Positions 17,939 through 24,497 are shown, counted from the stretch's first letter. The stretch: DNA of 38,185 bases from a virus (IMGVR_UViG_3300025508_000049:1-38185); one strand, 5' to 3'. Numbers and translations are program-made. Notes: generated by a model not told the origin, from the sequence alone.

Positions 17939-19113
17939 TATGATGTAAACACTTTTTTAGATTTTAACTTCGATGCACCGTTTATATTTATCTGATTTCT
18001 CAGTACCTTAATTACAGGTTGCATCTGTATTCCTCTCTTATTTATCTTCGGTATAGGTTTTCCGTCTGCTGTAATTGCTGTAGCCATGTCTTTTGCCATT
18101 CCCTCTAACATGTTCAATAGCTGTTGTAAAAATATTTCAGTTTGATTACCCAGTAGTACTGCTTCAATACTTGTTTTAGGTGCCGTTAAAGCTTCTTTTC
18201 CTAAGTATATTGCAGGAGCATCTAGAGCAAGATATTCTTTTGCATCTAAGTTAATACTACCTTCTGTGTTCAGTCCTATTGACTCTGTACTTAGTAGTAG
18301 TATATCGTCTGCTTTAGCATTAAATACTAACCTCCCTCCACTTATAATAACTTGATTACCTTTGTACTGATCTGCTTTTACAGGTTCTCTTTTATAAGCA
18401 TCTCTCTTTTCACTTGCTTGAACTAGAGGTATCTGATGGTTAGAAACCATGTAGATAGAGCTAGCATCTTCGTTTATATCTTCTGTAATTGTTGTAAACC
18501 CGTCTTCGGTAGTAACTTGCCCATTACTAAATATCATCATAGGTGCTCCTAAATTACTATCATCAATCCAGGGATTAGCTTTTCCTTTTGCTCCTGTAAA
18601 CCTTACTGATTGCCCTTGTCTCCCTTCTATTTGAATATCTCCCATCGCTGACTGTATAGGATTTATAGTAGACTCCTGTATGAACTCCCCTCCTTTACTT
18701 ATGTCTAACGTTGGATTAGAGTACACATCTAAGTACGTATTTGAATTTGGATGATTCCAAATATTCACTACAGCTGTATAATAGTTTACTAATTTACCCG
18801 ATAGGCTTGACGTTCTACTTGTTGGCCTTGATTCCAACTTTACCAACTCTCCTATTACAGGAACCACTTTTATTGTACCGTTCCCCTGGTATGCAAACCT
18901 TAACTGGTCTGCAGTATCTTCTGAGGAATCAGTGCTTTCGTACCTAAAGAATACTCCGTTGATAGATTTTGCTCCTCCTTTATTGCGGTACTGAGGGTGG
19001 CTTGCATCTAGTATAATATCCAACACCCTGCCAAACTTAGATGCAGGGGATGAGGATTTTCCTGTTGGAATTCCTGGTGAGAAGCTTTCTTTATTGAAGT
19101 TGTTAGTGTACAT
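17938..19113 (-). CDS. baseplate central spike / hub protein, gp5-like without lysozyme
   Basis: This 391-aa protein begins with a region (~25-135) that fits an OB-fold module: KFGRVLDIILDASHPQYRNK and later VPVIGELVKLESRPTS, the usual fluid-handling entry of gp5/VgrG spikes. Residues ~240-320 carry a beta-prism-like repeat, from NQVIISGGRLVFNAKADDIL through LSTESIGLNTEGSINLDAKE to LALDAPAIYLG, typical of the trimeric gp5C needle. There is no lysozyme domain between them, unlike T4 gp5. The helical C-terminus (FLQQLLNMLEGMAKDMATAI) may bind a tip or hub partner. It is flanked by overlapping stop/start pairs on both sides. Confidence 0.78.
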   Translation of the reverse strand: MYTNNFNKESFSPGIPTGKSSSPASKFGRVLDIILDASHPQYRNKGGAKSINGVFFRYESTDSSEDTADQLRFAYQGNGTIKVVPVIGELVKLESRPTSRTSSLSGKLVNYYTAVVNIWNHPNSNTYLDVYSNPTLDISKGGEFIQESTINPIQSAMGDIQIEGRQGQSVRFTGAKGKANPWIDDSNLGAPMMIFSNGQVTTEDGFTTITEDINEDASSIYMVSNHQIPLVQASEKRDAYKREPVKADQYKGNQVIISGGRLVFNAKADDILLLSTESIGLNTEGSINLDAKEYLALDAPAIYLGKEALTAPKTSIEAVLLGNQTEIFLQQLLNMLEGMAKDMATAITADGKPIPKINKRGIQMQPVIKVLRNQININGASKLKSKKVFTS

Positions 19114-19481
19114 TAACTCTCTTTACTTGGATCTTCTTTTGACTTATCTAACTTCTCTTGTTCCTGTTCTTGCTCTAATAAAAGGTCTTGGAGGTCTGAG
19201 AAGTCAAATTCATCCGATGTAGTTCCTTTAGCTGATGCTGATTCTAGTCTTTGGATTATTGTTGCTAGTTTTATTAACTGCTCATCATTCTTTACCCCTA
19301 TCTCCATATACTCTTTAATCATCGGTACAAGTAGGGTTGCATCCCCTATACTTTCCACAAGGGGTTTAAGTTCACCTATAAGGCTCTTCACTTGCCCTTT
19401 CGTCTCTTTAGAGTTGTTGTAAATCTCTTCAAAAAGGTCTGAGAGTTTCTTGTCTCCGAATATCTTTTTATCTGTATCCAT
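19113..19481 (-). CDS. small charged coiled-coil protein starting the virion operon
   Basis: This 122-aa protein is strongly helical and acidic. It starts MDTDKKIFGDKKLSDLFEEI, contains MIKEYMEIGVKNDEQLIKLA near 70-90, and has an acidic C-terminal tail with LQDLLLEQEQEQEKLDKSKE. The stop overlaps the spike ATG at 19113. The leader AGAACAGGATG is one of the few here with a purine-rich pre-start sequence; the same AGAACAGGATG precedes the gene at 37482. I do not recognise a family. A chaperone or hub-assembly role is possible from position. Confidence 0.6.
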   Translation of the reverse strand: MDTDKKIFGDKKLSDLFEEIYNNSKETKGQVKSLIGELKPLVESIGDATLLVPMIKEYMEIGVKNDEQLIKLATIIQRLESASAKGTTSDEFDFSDLQDLLLEQEQEQEKLDKSKEDPSKES

Positions 19482-19496
19482 CCTGTTCTTCTTTAC

Positions 19497-19505
19497 TATA
19501 AATAG
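19497..19505 (-). promoter_or_regulatory. candidate late promoter motif CTATTTATA
   Basis: The coding strand reads ATAATCTATTTATAGTAAAG in the 25-bp gap between the sigma gene stop and the ATG at 19481. It is positioned to start transcription of the virion block immediately after the gp55-like gene. Confidence 0.42.
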
Positions 19506-19506
19506 A

Positions 19507-20214
19507 TTATAGTTCTTTTAATGTAATTTTACCTTGATCGTGGTAGGTATAGTACATTTTGTAGAAGTCTTTTTTCAAAGCAGATATAACCTTAGTTAGG
19601 TGGGGAGTCTCACAATCGGTCATTTCCCGTATATAGATGTAAAGTGCTTTCTTTTTAAAAATATCTAAATCATACCTTGTCTTAAACAGAGTTAAGACAG
19701 CATCTGCAATCTTCTTCTCACTATCTTTTATAAACATTTCGTCTAAATTCTCATAGGTTACCTCAACCCATAAGTCTATAAACTGCCCTAATGTAATACT
19801 GCCTGGAAGTACTACTTCTTTTCCGTATTCATAAGATTCTTCTATATCGTCAAAAGACCCTATCTGTTTTAACTTCTTATAGTTTTTATTGTTATAGTTT
19901 ATTAGCCAACGCTTCACAATAGTTCCGAAATATGAGTATGCTTTTGCGCCTACTGTAGGGTCAAACTTCATAATCTTTTCTTCAAGTAACATAGAAACTA
20001 CCTCATGTTTAAGGTCTTCTATCTGTTCAACGTCTGTATAGTAGAACTTAAAGGTATGTATTATATTTTCTGCTAATTTATAGAAGGGAGTATATATATG
20101 CTCTGTAAATATCTTTGCCCTGATATCGGGATCTCCTAATGAATTGTTGTAGAGTACAATGTTCTCTTCTGTTTCTTTTGTAAAGTAGTTATTCGATGAT
20201 TTCTTCCTTGCCAT
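19507..20214 (-). CDS. gp55: late-transcription sigma factor, T4 gp55-like
   Basis: The protein has 235 aa from MARKKSSNNY; an upstream in-frame ATG at 20241 would add 9 residues but lies deeper in the overlapping gene. Residues ~45-110 look like sigma region 2: AENIIHTFKFYYTDVEQIED, an acidic/hydrophobic helix, then the core-binding and -10-recognition-like FDPTVGAKAYSYFGTIVKRW, and LINYNNKNYKK. Gp55-type sigmas are short, lack region 4 and direct RNA polymerase to late promoters together with a sliding clamp and co-activator. The gene sits right at the head of the virion block and near CTATTTATA motifs. Homology is by motif; promoter specificity is inferred. Confidence 0.82.
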   Translation of the reverse strand: MARKKSSNNYFTKETEENIVLYNNSLGDPDIRAKIFTEHIYTPFYKLAENIIHTFKFYYTDVEQIEDLKHEVVSMLLEEKIMKFDPTVGAKAYSYFGTIVKRWLINYNNKNYKKLKQIGSFDDIEESYEYGKEVVLPGSITLGQFIDLWVEVTYENLDEMFIKDSEKKIADAVLTLFKTRYDLDIFKKKALYIYIREMTDCETPHLTKVISALKKDFYKMYYTYHDQGKITLKEL

Positions 20215-20494
20215 AGTTTTCGGGTAGCATGTAGCGGTCAAGCTCTTGCTGTACGGTTTTTAGTTGTTCAAAAAAATAACCGACCTCATCATCTGACTTG
20301 AATGCTCCTTTTTCGTCAATTTCATTTAGGTGCTTTTGTGAATCTCTTATTACTTCTGATATATTCTGCAGATACGTTGCTTGATTCATTGCAATATCTT
20401 CATACTTTTCGACCTTTATCATCAGGTTCCTAATCGCTATTCCTGCAATTACTATAAGCACTATAAGTAGTGCTATGCTTATTACTGATATCAT
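20189..20494 (-). CDS. membrane-anchored coiled-coil protein
   Basis: This 101-aa protein has one N-terminal membrane helix (MISVISIALLIVLIVIAGIA). A heptad-rich cytoplasmic or periplasmic helix follows, with NQATYLQNISEVIRDSQKHL and FFEQLKTVQQELDRY. The D-E-K-G-A-F-K-S-D-D-E-V-G motif in the middle is one I recall in small proteins next to gp55-like genes of T4-like phages. It overlaps the sigma start by 26 bp, so the two are probably coupled. It could act at the inner membrane in lysis control or phage-host interaction; no evidence decides. Confidence 0.65.
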   Translation of the reverse strand: MISVISIALLIVLIVIAGIAIRNLMIKVEKYEDIAMNQATYLQNISEVIRDSQKHLNEIDEKGAFKSDDEVGYFFEQLKTVQQELDRYMLPENYGKEEIIE

Positions 20495-20501
20495 TTTTAA
20501 T

Positions 20502-21188
20502 TTATTTTTTGTTGTTATACCTAGGCTTAATTAAACCTTTCACTGATTCTACTAACCTGTCTTCGTACATATCGCATTCTATTTTAGAAGCTAAGTAATC
20601 TGATGATTGTAGAATATATACTAGGTTAGTTTTAAATTTAGATTTTGGATTAAAGTTTATGAAGTAAGCTTTATTAGCTTCATCAAAAACTCCGTCATGA
20701 CATCTTATAGCTAAGTACTCTTTCTGATTTAAAGGGATTCCAAACTTCTGAAGTATATAGAGTGACCTATCCTGTATCAGCATAAAGTCTAAATCTTGAT
20801 TATTAGTGTAGAGTTCCCCCATCTTTTCTTTCCTCCAATCATCTGAGGAGGCTATATAATTCTCCCTTTCTCCGTCCCCTATTTTACCTAGGTCGTGAAA
20901 TAATGCTGAGAATACTAATTCTTCATCAGTAAAATCTACCTTACCTCCCATGCTTAAGTAAAACTCTTTCATCTTTAGAGACATCTGCACTACCCTATTC
21001 ACATGTTCTACGTACCCTCCTGGAAAAGCACTGTGGTAATGTACCTTGATAGAGGCAGGAGCTATAGCGTAATAGTCTTCCATAGATTTAACCATATCTA
21101 GTACTTGATCCTTACGGTCTGTTATAAAATGGTTTATTAATTTTAAATGAACATCCCAATTACTTTGTATCTTCTCTGCTGAAATCAT
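20502..21188 (-). CDS. HD-domain phosphohydrolase
   Basis: This 228-aa metal-dependent HD-superfamily enzyme keeps the expected ligands: H62 (GGYVEHVNRV), the H98-D99 pair (FSALFHDLGKIGDG), H164-D165 (AIRCHDGVFD) and D197 (LQSSDYLA). The arrangement H...HD...H...D with G-K after HD resembles phage HD proteins related to YhaM-like 3'-5' exoribonucleases and nucleotidases. The fold supports phosphoester hydrolysis, but the substrate (RNA, dNTP or cyclic nucleotide) cannot be told from sequence. It lies 1 bp downstream of the 57-aa gene and 7 bp before the membrane-anchored gene, in one operon with the sigma. Confidence 0.82.
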   Translation of the reverse strand: MISAEKIQSNWDVHLKLINHFITDRKDQVLDMVKSMEDYYAIAPASIKVHYHSAFPGGYVEHVNRVVQMSLKMKEFYLSMGGKVDFTDEELVFSALFHDLGKIGDGERENYIASSDDWRKEKMGELYTNNQDLDFMLIQDRSLYILQKFGIPLNQKEYLAIRCHDGVFDEANKAYFINFNPKSKFKTNLVYILQSSDYLASKIECDMYEDRLVESVKGLIKPRYNNKK

Positions 21189-21189
21189 A

Positions 21190-21363
21190 TTAATTCTGTA
21201 TTTCAGTATTAAGTAATACCTGCATATCCCTCAATATTTCCCCTACCTCTTTAAGCGTACTTATAGCCTCTACTCGTTCATTCCTATTAATATGAAAACT
21301 TATAGATTTAGATAGGTTTTGAATTTGCTCTATTTTTAATTGAATATAGTTCTTGTTTCTCAT
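21190..21363 (-). CDS. small helical protein preceding the HD hydrolase
   Basis: This 57-aa ORF starts MRNKNYIQLKIEQIQNLSKS and ends VLLNTEIQN, one base before the HD gene ATG. It is almost all helix, with the segment S-F-H-I-N-R-N-E-R-V-E-A near residues 22-33. Short helical proteins with a similar HI-RNE pattern are known to me from T4-like phages but have no assigned role. The tight spacing with the HD gene supports it being real and co-translated. Confidence 0.6.
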   Translation of the reverse strand: MRNKNYIQLKIEQIQNLSKSISFHINRNERVEAISTLKEVGEILRDMQVLLNTEIQN

Positions 21364-21395
21364 GATTTATTTAGGATTATTTTTAATTATGTTAA

Positions 21396-21457
21396 TAAGA
21401 TACAGTCCTTGCAGTATTATCCACTGCAATATCTATGCTATTACCTTAAGTATCTTA
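21396..21457 (-). promoter_or_regulatory. nested hairpin in the HD/sigma operon leader
   Basis: An outer perfect 8-bp stem (TAAGATAC 21396-21403 with GTATCTTA 21450-21457) encloses an inner perfect 7-bp stem (TTGCAGT 21409-21415 with ACTGCAA 21423-21429, 7-nt loop). The asymmetric internal loop on the coding strand contains TTAAGGTAATAGCATAGATA. It could be an RNA switch, a protein-binding leader or an mRNA-stability element. No known riboswitch class is recognised. Confidence 0.4.
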
Positions 21458-21532
21458 TACTAAAGTAATAACTGTTCGTTAGGTATTTGATTTAGACTAT
21501 ATCTTAATTACTAACTATTTTATAAGTTATTT

Positions 21533-21540
21533 TATTTATA
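21533..21540 (-). promoter_or_regulatory. TATAAATA box (T4 late promoter sequence)
   Basis: On the coding strand, ATATATAAATAAAAT contains the exact TATAAATA recognised by gp55 in T4. It lies 170 bp before the first ATG (21363) of the operon that encodes the gp55-like sigma. In such AT-rich DNA a chance match is quite possible. Confidence 0.25.
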
Positions 21541-21639
21541 TATTAAACTAATAATAATTAAATACTATTTCTTATCTACTCTGTTATATCTTTAAGTTAT
21601 GAATTTATTTTTTAAGAAACAACTGGGAAGGTGCTTTTA

Positions 21640-21858
21640 TTATAGATGGCATACTAGTTTGAAGTTATCACTTACCCACTGTAAGCATTTACCCTTATTT
21701 TTTTCTAAGAATGTAAGTGTTTTTGCTGGATGGTTGAAGGGGTAAGCGTATATGCCTGCATTAGCATTATTATTAAGTCGGTAGATATCTTTAATAAGGT
21801 GTTCTATGATATATAGTTTATCATTTTCTTTACTTCTATATAGGTTACCTACTTTCAT
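21640..21858 (-). CDS. small protein, function unknown
   Basis: This 72-aa ORF starts MKVGNLYRSKENDKLYIIEH and ends NFKLVCHL. It is basic with alternating hydrophobics, consistent with a small beta fold. The ATG directly abuts the TAG of the 70-aa gene upstream, so it is the last gene of the operon that starts at 22667. No family is recognised. Confidence 0.55.
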   Translation of the reverse strand: MKVGNLYRSKENDKLYIIEHLIKDIYRLNNNANAGIYAYPFNHPAKTLTFLEKNKGKCLQWVSDNFKLVCHL

Positions 21859-22071
21859 CTAAACTTCTTTTTTACTACAAGATACCTGTAAGTCTGTAAA
21901 AACATGTTCGTATTCTTCAAAACGATGTTCGCGAATAGGTCTTAAATAAGGTTCTGTATTAAAGTACAGTACTAAACAAGGTGAAATATTTTTATACACT
22001 TCAACATATTCATATTTAATTAATTCGCCATTATTTATTCTTGATTTGATTTTATTATGATATGGATACAT
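21859..22071 (-). CDS. small phage protein with a PIREHR motif
   Basis: This 70-aa ORF starts MYPYHNKIKSRINNGELIKY, and its conserved-looking core has LVLYFNTEPYLRPIREHRFE. I recall small phage proteins with a similar x-R-I-x-N-G-E-L and R-P-I-R-E-H pattern, but no function. Its ATG shares one base with the TAA of the 59-aa gene (TAATG), indicating coupled translation. Confidence 0.6.
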   Translation of the reverse strand: MYPYHNKIKSRINNGELIKYEYVEVYKNISPCLVLYFNTEPYLRPIREHRFEEYEHVFTDLQVSCSKKEV

Positions 22072-22250
22072 TAAAACTTTCTTTTTAATATAGGGTACTT
22101 ATAGTAATTAACTTCCTCCCATCCTTCTCTCTCAGAATCTGTAGACTTAACTAAGGTGAAGAATCTAGCATCTTCTAAGTCATTCAGAGCTGGTATCTTA
22201 ACTAATCCATTAGCTTCAGCTTCTTGTTCTGTAATTCTCTGAATAGCCAT
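22071..22250 (-). CDS. small protein, function unknown
   Basis: This is a 59-aa ORF, MAIQRITEQEAEANGLVKIP to YKYPILKRKF. It lies between two coupled genes: its ATG is one base after the upstream TAA and its own stop overlaps the next ATG. The packed arrangement is the main evidence that it is real. It is acidic in the middle with a basic C-terminus. No family is recognised. Confidence 0.6.
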   Translation of the reverse strand: MAIQRITEQEAEANGLVKIPALNDLEDARFFTLVKSTDSEREGWEEVNYYKYPILKRKF

Positions 22251-22251
22251 A

Positions 22252-22446
22252 TTATTCGTCTGCTAAGTTACCTGCTTGTATAAGTAAAAAAAACTCTAAA
22301 ACTAGGAACGTAATTCTTCCCACTGTATTGTGAAACAGCCACCATTCTAACGGATAGTAATTCAATGCTAAAAACGCACCTATAGTATACGAAATTAAGT
22401 TAAGGCTAACAAATACTGCTCCTAACTTTAAGATAAATTTAAACAT
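22252..22446 (-). CDS. two-helix membrane protein
   Basis: This 64-aa ORF has two hydrophobic segments, ~5-28 (ILKLGAVFVSLNLISYTIGA) and ~42-60 (VGRITFLVLEFFLLIQAG), separated by a short loop with WWLFHNT. It is an inner-membrane protein by composition. It overlaps the zinc-ribbon gene by 19 bp. Holin-like or superinfection-exclusion roles are possible, but nothing decides. Confidence 0.6.
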   Translation of the reverse strand: MFKFILKLGAVFVSLNLISYTIGAFLALNYYPLEWWLFHNTVGRITFLVLEFFLLIQAGNLADE

Positions 22447-22667
22447 AACTTTTTTCTTTTATTAACCCTAAGTATACGTCTGCGGTGTATGTACTGGAGG
22501 GTATCGTTTATTTCTTTCAACTTCGCAGTAAGTTTCACTAAAGTCCCTTCACTGCTGGTAGTAAGGGAATTACTACAGTAACTACATGTATACTCTTTAA
22601 CATGGTAAGTAACGTGCCGCGTCACTCTAAAATCATGGCCAAACACCATGCAATGAATGTTTTTCAT
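22428..22667 (-). CDS. small zinc-ribbon protein of a Bacteroidota type
   Basis: This 79-aa protein has a C-x2-C pair at residues 28-31 (EYTCSYCSNSLTT) plus earlier potential ligands in IHCMVFGHDF, which suggests a metal-binding knuckle. The C-terminus is helical and basic (KLKEINDTLQYIHRRRILRV). I recall small flavobacterial proteins with GH-x-F, H-V-K-E-Y-x-C-x-x-C and L-T-T-x-x-x-G signatures, so it may have been exchanged with the host lineage. The early-type promoter at 22678-22710 directly precedes it. DNA or RNA binding is inferred from the charge. Confidence 0.65.
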   Translation of the reverse strand: MKNIHCMVFGHDFRVTRHVTYHVKEYTCSYCSNSLTTSSEGTLVKLTAKLKEINDTLQYIHRRRILRVNKRKKLCLNLS

Positions 22668-22677
22668 CTTACTACTG

Positions 22678-22710
22678 CCTAAATATACGATACTAATTTA
22701 ATACTAACAA
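22678..22710 (-). promoter_or_regulatory. early-type promoter, TTG-20-TATATTTAGG
   Basis: TTG at 22708-22710, a 20-nt spacer and TATATTTAGG at 22678-22687 lie inside the 3' end of the 143-aa gene. They point to the ATG at 22667. This is the same element as in the 26-35 kb array, found outside it, and it would drive the operon 22667-21640. Confidence 0.7.
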
Positions 22711-23124
22711 CTTTTCTCCGTAAAGAAGTTTAGTAAACTTTAAGACTAGTCCACATTTTTCATACTCTTCTATATTCTCATAATACAAGCGAAGAATGTC
22801 TAAAGCATCGTGACATTCCGAGATATCGTATGTCTCTCCTACTTTATACTTAACTTCGATAGAATCTATATCTATCCTACTTAAGTAGCTATAGAGACGG
22901 TTAAAGTATGTATACATTATTTTATGTCTAACCTCTTTGTACTTCTCCGGATATCGCTGCTTGTACATAGCATCCAGTATAGTGAAGTTATTTACTCCTG
23001 TAGTCACCATCCCCATTAGTACGAATGGATTTGAAAGAACCTCTGATACTCCGTGCTCTTGGTAGACTTCTTCATCCCCTTTCTCGAAGATAGAGAATAA
23101 GTCGTTAGGGTTTATTTTTTCCAT
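22693..23124 (-). CDS. helical protein of unknown function
   Basis: This 143-aa protein starts MEKINPNDLFSIFEKGDEEV. The middle has NPFVLMGMVTTGVNNFTILD, then AMYKQRYPEKYKEVRHKIMY and TYFNRLYSYLSRI. It is a mostly helical soluble protein; I recall the V-N-N-F-x-x-L-D-A-M-Y-K pattern from aquatic T4-like phages, without a function. It is divergent from the plus-strand operon at 23181, and its leader carries CTATTTATC (23139-23147). Confidence 0.6.
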   Translation of the reverse strand: MEKINPNDLFSIFEKGDEEVYQEHGVSEVLSNPFVLMGMVTTGVNNFTILDAMYKQRYPEKYKEVRHKIMYTYFNRLYSYLSRIDIDSIEVKYKVGETYDISECHDALDILRLYYENIEEYEKCGLVLKFTKLLYGEKLLVLN

Positions 23125-23128
23125 TTTT

Positions 23129-23161
23129 TTGCTATACTGATAAATAGTTCATATATTACTG
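23129..23161 (+). promoter_or_regulatory. divergent early-type promoter for the plus-strand operon
   Basis: On the plus strand, TTG (23129-23131), a 20-nt spacer and TATATTACTG (23152-23161) precede the ATG at 23181. It differs from the TATATTTAGG core by a few bases but keeps the exact spacing. It overlaps the CTATTTATC motif that faces the opposite way. Confidence 0.5.
23139..23147 (-). promoter_or_regulatory. candidate late motif CTATTTATC
   Basis: The coding strand reads GAACTATTTATCAGTATAG, 15 bp before the ATG at 23124. It is one base different from the motif before 3150, 17117 and 19481. It lies within the spacer of the plus-strand promoter, so the two could interfere. Confidence 0.3.
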
Positions 23162-23180
23162 TAAACATAAAGAATATAGT

Positions 23181-23519
23181 ATGCATGATAAACTTGAAGA
23201 AATTATAACACTTTTAAACTCGTTAAAGATTAGTCAAAAATCTACAGACTGGATTGAAGATCTTCCTTCTGAGATATACGATAAGTATTTTGACGATATT
23301 GTAGATATAAGAGATTCAGGATTAAATATAGATAAACACCGTTGGTATGAATACGCTACTTGCGTTTTTGAATTACCAGAACAGGTATCTGACAAGTATA
23401 TAGGAGTGAGACATATTAATGATTTATTCTCTGAGAGTATGACTTGCGATGATGTAGAACATACCTTAGTGTTTTTCGAAATGGTACCGGTTCGCACAAC
23501 TACGTATGTACAAAGATAA
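23181..23519 (+). CDS. acidic small protein, first gene of the plus-strand operon
   Basis: This 112-aa protein starts MHDKLEEIITLLNSLKISQK, with an N-terminal helix followed by an acidic segment (SEIYDKYFDDIVDIRDSGLN) and a C-terminal VRTTTYVQR. The region 48-75 contains HRWYEYATCVFELP. The minus-strand frame over it is a shadow. It is the only larger gene of this short plus-strand block and follows a promoter-like element by 19 bp. No family is recognised; a small regulatory or inhibitory protein is possible. Confidence 0.6.
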   Translation: MHDKLEEIITLLNSLKISQKSTDWIEDLPSEIYDKYFDDIVDIRDSGLNIDKHRWYEYATCVFELPEQVSDKYIGVRHINDLFSESMTCDDVEHTLVFFEMVPVRTTTYVQR

Positions 23520-23522
23520 CAT

Positions 23523-23627
23523 ATGATGGTGAATTTAGCAGTACCTATAGCATACTTACTTGTAGCTGTATTAATGGTAATCTTCTTTATAGACGATGAA
23601 AGAGATAATCACGATAAGAAAAAATAA
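23523..23627 (+). CDS. 34-aa single-span membrane peptide
   Basis: The ORF reads MMVNLAVPIAYLLVAVLMVI, then FFIDDERDNH and a Lys tail. It has one hydrophobic helix of about 19 residues followed by a charged tail, the usual form of small phage inner-membrane peptides. Two adjacent ATGs (23523, 23526) could both start it. It begins 3 bp after the stop of the 112-aa gene and ends 2 bp before the next ATG, which supports co-translation. Confidence 0.55.
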   Translation: MMVNLAVPIAYLLVAVLMVIFFIDDERDNHDKKK

Positions 23628-23629
23628 TA

Positions 23630-23797
23630 ATGGGACCAATAAAATTTAAAGAATGTAATGTGGAGTTTGCAAAAGACCAACCACCCTATAGTTCTATGCA
23701 TGCATTTAAAGATGTTGACGGGGTAGTTACTAGTTGCTGGAAATTGTCATGGAAAGAGCGTTTACACGTACTATTCCACGGTAATATCTGGAAGTAA
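23630..23797 (+). CDS. small conserved phage protein, 5' part, ended by an in-frame TAA
   Basis: This 55-aa ORF has I-K-F-K-E-C-N-V-E-F-A-K-D-Q-P-P-Y, G-V-V-T-S-C-W-K-L-S-W-K-E-R-L and H-V-L-F-H-G-N-I-W. I recall this as a widespread hypothetical phage family in which G-x-I-W is followed directly by a T-F-N-x-P-L-x-P segment. Here a TAA comes after GNIWK, and the expected continuation TFNKPLTPSY appears in the same frame two codons later (23801-23869). The gene thus seems split by a single stop codon. Function is unknown. Confidence 0.65.
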   Translation: MGPIKFKECNVEFAKDQPPYSSMHAFKDVDGVVTSCWKLSWKERLHVLFHGNIWK

Positions 23798-23800
23798 GAA

Positions 23801-23869
23801 ATGACATTTAATAAGCCTTTAACTCCCTCATACATGTCTCCTTACCGGGATGAGATATTTGAAAAGTGA
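23801..23869 (+). pseudogene. 3' part of the split small conserved phage gene
   Basis: MTFNKPLTPSYMSPYRDEIF, then EK and TGA: 22 codons in the same frame as the ORF at 23630. The TFN-x-P-L-x-P segment is what normally follows G-x-I-W in this family. It could be translated from its own ATG, or reached by stop-codon readthrough, or the gene may be a fresh nonsense mutant. The TGA shares a base with the next ATG (TGATG). Confidence 0.5.
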
Positions 23870-24156
23870 TGACAGATAACATAAAACCGCTTATAGAGAT
23901 AGATCCAGGCTGTGAATGTGACGATAAATGTCTATGTTATGATGGAGGATCAGAGCAAATACTACAGGTCTATGACATCCCATTAAACCTCCTCCCTAAA
24001 GAAGATGCTCCAACGATAAGCTTTCATGATAATGTTAATAAAGAAGTTGGACGATTTAATATAGTAGACGGAGTACTAACCTTTTCCGGATCAGTAGATG
24101 CATCAGCACAAATATTCATAGACGAAGTTCTTAGCCAATGGCAAAATCAACACTAA
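23869..24156 (+). CDS. small protein with a four-Cys N-terminal cluster
   Basis: The protein has 95 aa from the ATG at 23869; a GTG one codon earlier is possible but less likely because the ATG overlaps the preceding TGA. Cysteines at 15, 17, 21 and 23 (GCECDDKCLCYDG) may bind metal. The C-terminal part, DGVLTFSGSVDASAQIFIDE, resembles the G-x-L-x-F-x-G-x-x-x-x-S-A-x-x-F-x-x-x-V ending I recall in small phage proteins. Function is unknown. It overlaps the next gene by 19 bp. Confidence 0.65.
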   Translation: MTDNIKPLIEIDPGCECDDKCLCYDGGSEQILQVYDIPLNLLPKEDAPTISFHDNVNKEVGRFNIVDGVLTFSGSVDASAQIFIDEVLSQWQNQH

Positions 24157-24311
24157 TAGACACAAAGAAAGCAACTCATTTAGAATTACTAGAAGAGTAT
24201 GAGAGGGTTATGGACATGTGGGGTAAGTACTCATGTGACTCCTTTGGATTCTACCTCGGTGCCATTCACGATGCAATTGTTGATAAAGGAGGCTGGCCTG
24301 GGAAAGAATAG
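24138..24311 (+). CDS. small helical protein ending the plus-strand operon
   Basis: This is a 57-aa ORF, MAKSTLIDTKKATHLELLEE to GGWPGKE. It overlaps the preceding gene by 19 bp in another frame, and its TAG lies 3 bp from the convergent minus-strand gene's stop. The segment SCDSFGFYLGAIHDAIVDKG is helical and probably the conserved core. No family is recognised. Confidence 0.6.
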   Translation: MAKSTLIDTKKATHLELLEEYERVMDMWGKYSCDSFGFYLGAIHDAIVDKGGWPGKE

Positions 24312-24314
24312 GTG

Positions 24315-24497
24315 TTAGAGACTGTTAAAGAGATCGGACCAGTACTTATGTCCTTGAGGAGATTCACACCAGAGAAAAACACCGCTTAGTGTCGAAGACA
24401 GTCCATAAGAATTAAAATCTAAATCTTCAGTAGCATTACCTATAGCCTCAGTTCTATAAGGTTCTTCAAGTTGCTCTAAGTGTTGTCGATGTGTCAT
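24315..24497 (-). CDS. small conserved phage protein with an SPQGHKYW motif
   Basis: The protein has 60 aa from MTHRQHLEQLEEPYRTEAIG. An ATG 14 codons earlier exists, but the chosen start gives the usual length. The C-terminus has LSGVFLWCESPQGHKYWSDL. I recall a widespread small phage family with R-x-x-A-L/I near the start and F-x-W-x-x-[ST]-P-x-G-H-x-[YF]-W at the end; the function is not established. It is convergent with the plus-strand operon. Confidence 0.65.
   Translation of the reverse strand: MTHRQHLEQLEEPYRTEAIGNATEDLDFNSYGLSSTLSGVFLWCESPQGHKYWSDLFNSL

Larger units (their letters stand above)
21364..21639 (-). other. 276-bp AT-rich leader without a gene
   Basis: No convincing ORF is present. 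The stretch holds the nested hairpin at 21396-21457 and a TATAAATA box at 21533-21540 on the coding strand. It separates the small-gene operon upstream from the HD/sigma operon, and so is probably the 5' leader of the latter. Confidence 0.6.
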
